From contig JAEUUV010000170.1 of assembly GCA_016787285.1 (NCBI GenBank), positions 1 through 36,568 on the forward strand: a stretch of 36,568 nucleotides of DNA, given 5' to 3'. Numbering within the stretch: the first letter of the stretch is position 1; every line of letters begins with the position of its first letter. The position numbers and the translations under genes were made by a program. This DNA is from Saprospiraceae bacterium. GTDB lineage: Bacteria > Bacteroidota > Bacteroidia > Chitinophagales > Saprospiraceae. Positions 35,228-36,568 of the stretch are shown here, piece by piece. A model generated the notes under the pieces. The model searched no databases and was not told the origin of the DNA. It worked only from the letters and a program-made list of their open reading frames with translations.

Positions 35228-35528
35228 TGATCTAAGTCCGATGGACGATCTGGACATCTGAAAAGTTTTTATTCGCCGTAGTCTTGGCCGGCCGAAACGA
35301 AGGCTATACCTTTCGCAAAGAAACCTATACCCAATGGGGCACGCCACACACAAGTCACTCTTCGGCATTCGGCGAGTTCCCGTACTTTTGCTACCTACAA
35401 GATACGCCGATGACCACTTTTGGATTAAACAAAAAATTTTAAACACGCTCGTAGCCATCGCTGCTGCCGACTCGGGAGACACGTACACATAAATCACGCA
35501 TTTGTCAACACGACTAAATCAGGCAAAC
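35228..35528. other. Gene-poor gap with a promoter-like site
   Basis: No convincing gene. A promoter-like site, TTCG (35361-35364), 18 bases, TACTTTTG (35383-35390), is followed by an ATG at 35410 whose frame stops after ten codons. A 52-codon ORF (35334-35492, plus) is open across it, but its product matches nothing I know. The stretch may be debris from the same rearrangement that shortened the Rpn gene, or a long leader of the next gene. Confidence 0.4.
35361..35390 (+). promoter_or_regulatory. Promoter-like site before the T9SS cargo gene
   Basis: TACTTTTG (35383-35390) matches the -7 consensus exactly; the -33 is an imperfect TTCG at an 18-base spacing. It could serve the secreted-protein gene with a leader of roughly 130 bases. 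Confidence 0.3.
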
Positions 35529-36446
35529 ATGATGAAGCACCATTCAGTCAGCATTATTCTGGCATTTTCCTTACTATTGAGTATTGCAGAAAAAGCCGGC
35601 AGCCAGGATTACACGCCTTTCCATTTAGAGAATTCGGAGTGGCTCGAGAGTGTGGTATATCCGGCATTGGGGTTCGGCGATGGCGGCGCTGCATGGAAAT
35701 ACAGAACAAGAAATGACACCATCGTTAACGGCCTTGTTTATTGGAACCTCACCAAAACCAATTTATGCGAGTATTGGCCAGACCAACAGGGGAAAAACGT
35801 GTATTCAACCACCCTGGATTTACATGAAAAATTGATTGGTGGACTCCGGGAATCGGGGAAAAAAGTCTTTTACCTGAACTACACTGACAACAAGGAAATA
35901 ATCCTGTACGACTTTGATTTTGAGGTAGGCGATACCATAGTTTACGATCCCAACAATTTCACGATAATCCTGGAAGAGCTCGCTCCGATTTCGGGGCACA
36001 GGCATTATAAAGTGGTAAACAAAAACAGCTGGTCTTTTCCCCAAATAACAAGCAAACTGACTCACGGATACGGGAGTTCTTATGGGTTGTTTGGTTCTTA
36101 TAAAGGTGGGTTGCGTTATCTGGAATGTTTTAAGTTGCAGAATGTGCCGATAACCCCTTATTGCGGGGCGGTCTGTCCGGGATTTGTCCCAACATCTGTT
36201 ACCGATGAAGACATTCCGGATATTCTATTAGCCCCAAACCCGGTTGAAAAATCCATATTTTTGACCAATACGAATGTGCCGATTAAGATGGTTGAGATAT
36301 TCCGGGCAAGTGGTGAACCCTTTGCCCGGCTGACTTCCGGGAGCCTGAATGAAATAGATGTTAGCGCTTGCCCTTCCGGAATATACTTCATAAGAATCAC
36401 GGACATTCGCGATGTTAAACTGATAAAAAAGTTCGTCAAGATATAG
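35529..36446 (+). CDS. Secreted protein with T9SS type A sorting domain
   Basis: Encodes 305 residues from the ATG at 35529 (a second ATG follows at once at 35532). It has a signal peptide, MMKHHSVSIILAFSLLLSIA, with cleavage probably near GSQ. The mature body (about 25-210) has no domain I recognise; it is beta-rich and aromatic (YWNLTKTNLCEYWPD, KKVFYLNYTDNKEIILYDFDFEVGDTIVYD), and two cysteines sit close together (YCGAVCPG) before the tail. The last about 80 residues are the type A sorting domain: LLAPNPVEKSIFLTN, VEIFRASGEPFARL, IDVSACPSGIYFIRI and a basic end, KLIKKFVKI. It is therefore exported and anchored or released by the type IX system. The substrate or role is unknown. Confidence 0.88.
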   Translation: MMKHHSVSIILAFSLLLSIAEKAGSQDYTPFHLENSEWLESVVYPALGFGDGGAAWKYRTRNDTIVNGLVYWNLTKTNLCEYWPDQQGKNVYSTTLDLHEKLIGGLRESGKKVFYLNYTDNKEIILYDFDFEVGDTIVYDPNNFTIILEELAPISGHRHYKVVNKNSWSFPQITSKLTHGYGSSYGLFGSYKGGLRYLECFKLQNVPITPYCGAVCPGFVPTSVTDEDIPDILLAPNPVEKSIFLTNTNVPIKMVEIFRASGEPFARLTSGSLNEIDVSACPSGIYFIRITDIRDVKLIKKFVKI

Positions 36447-36503
36447 TGTCAGGGTAATGGCTATGGTGGCACTGGATAGCAAGGCTGTTAAGTTCATACC
36501 TGC

Positions 36504-36528
36504 TGGGCGATTTCTTCAGACTCGCCCA
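36504..36528. repeat. Inverted repeat after the T9SS cargo gene
   Basis: TGGGCGA (36504-36510) and TCGCCCA (36522-36528) form a 7-base perfect stem with an 11-base loop about 60 bases past the stop. No T-run follows, so it is at best a weak terminator. The rest of 36447-36568 shows nothing. Confidence 0.35.
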
Positions 36529-36568
36529 AACATCTTTCAGACTTTGTCCGCATTCCTGATTCCGGTGT

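Noticed and set aside
35334-35492. A 52-codon plus-strand ORF before the T9SS cargo gene
   Set aside because: The predicted peptide is not implausible in composition, but it has no recognisable motif, spans the promoter-like site and has no support beyond being open.
9561-36446. A T9SS route for the Tc toxin
   Set aside because: Neither TcA nor the TcB-TcC fusion has a signal peptide or a sorting tail, so the PorU2-like gene is not expected to handle them.
1-36568. CRISPR array
   Set aside because: No series of regularly spaced repeats was seen; the only tandem array is the coding 12-base repeat at 35078-35137.

Overview
The window looks like a chromosomal segment of a Bacteroidota bacterium, most likely Saprospiria-like. 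Supporting signs are a gingipain-fold C25 protein of the PorU2 type, a protein with a type IX secretion (T9SS) sorting tail, a DUF5686 outer-membrane protein, a mevalonate-kinase-like GHMP kinase, and several promoter-like sites of the Bacteroidota form TTTG-N19/21-TAnnTTTG. The assignment rests on these families only; no rRNA or tRNA gene was seen.

Left part (1-19230, all minus strand): an accessory island. Read in the direction of transcription it holds a tyrosine recombinase (19229-18024), a small HTH-like protein (17958-17434) preceded by an operator-like palindrome, and a receiver-only pseudo response regulator (17408-16932). A four-gene insecticidal-type Tc (ABC) toxin operon follows. 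Its genes are a TcB-TcC fusion (16679-9561), an NTF2-fold protein (9540-9154), a three-helix membrane protein (9139-8666) and a giant TcA subunit (8653-131). The gaps between the four genes are 12-20 bases. The TcC part ends in a 293-residue AT-rich variable tail with a D...ExK arrangement suggestive of a PD-(D/E)XK nuclease. The NTF2-fold gene just after it is an immunity or accessory candidate. TcA stops before the usual C-terminal TcB-binding region.

Boundary (19230-19574): no gene. It contains a short direct repeat beside the recombinase start and a rho-independent terminator that has no plus-strand gene before it. This suggests the island separated an older gene from ctlX.

Right part (19575-29698): GC-rich, housekeeping-like genes. 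They are ctlX (citrulline/arginine-type hydrolase), an LTA-synthase-like phosphotransferase overlapping tilS, a DUF5686 protein, a GHMP kinase overlapping an OppC-like ABC permease, and a lipoprotein of unknown function.

Far right (29716-36568): the 1675-residue PorU2-like protein, an internally deleted Rpn-type (PD-(D/E)XK) transposase remnant carrying a 12-base tandem repeat, a gene-poor stretch, and a secreted protein with a T9SS sorting domain.
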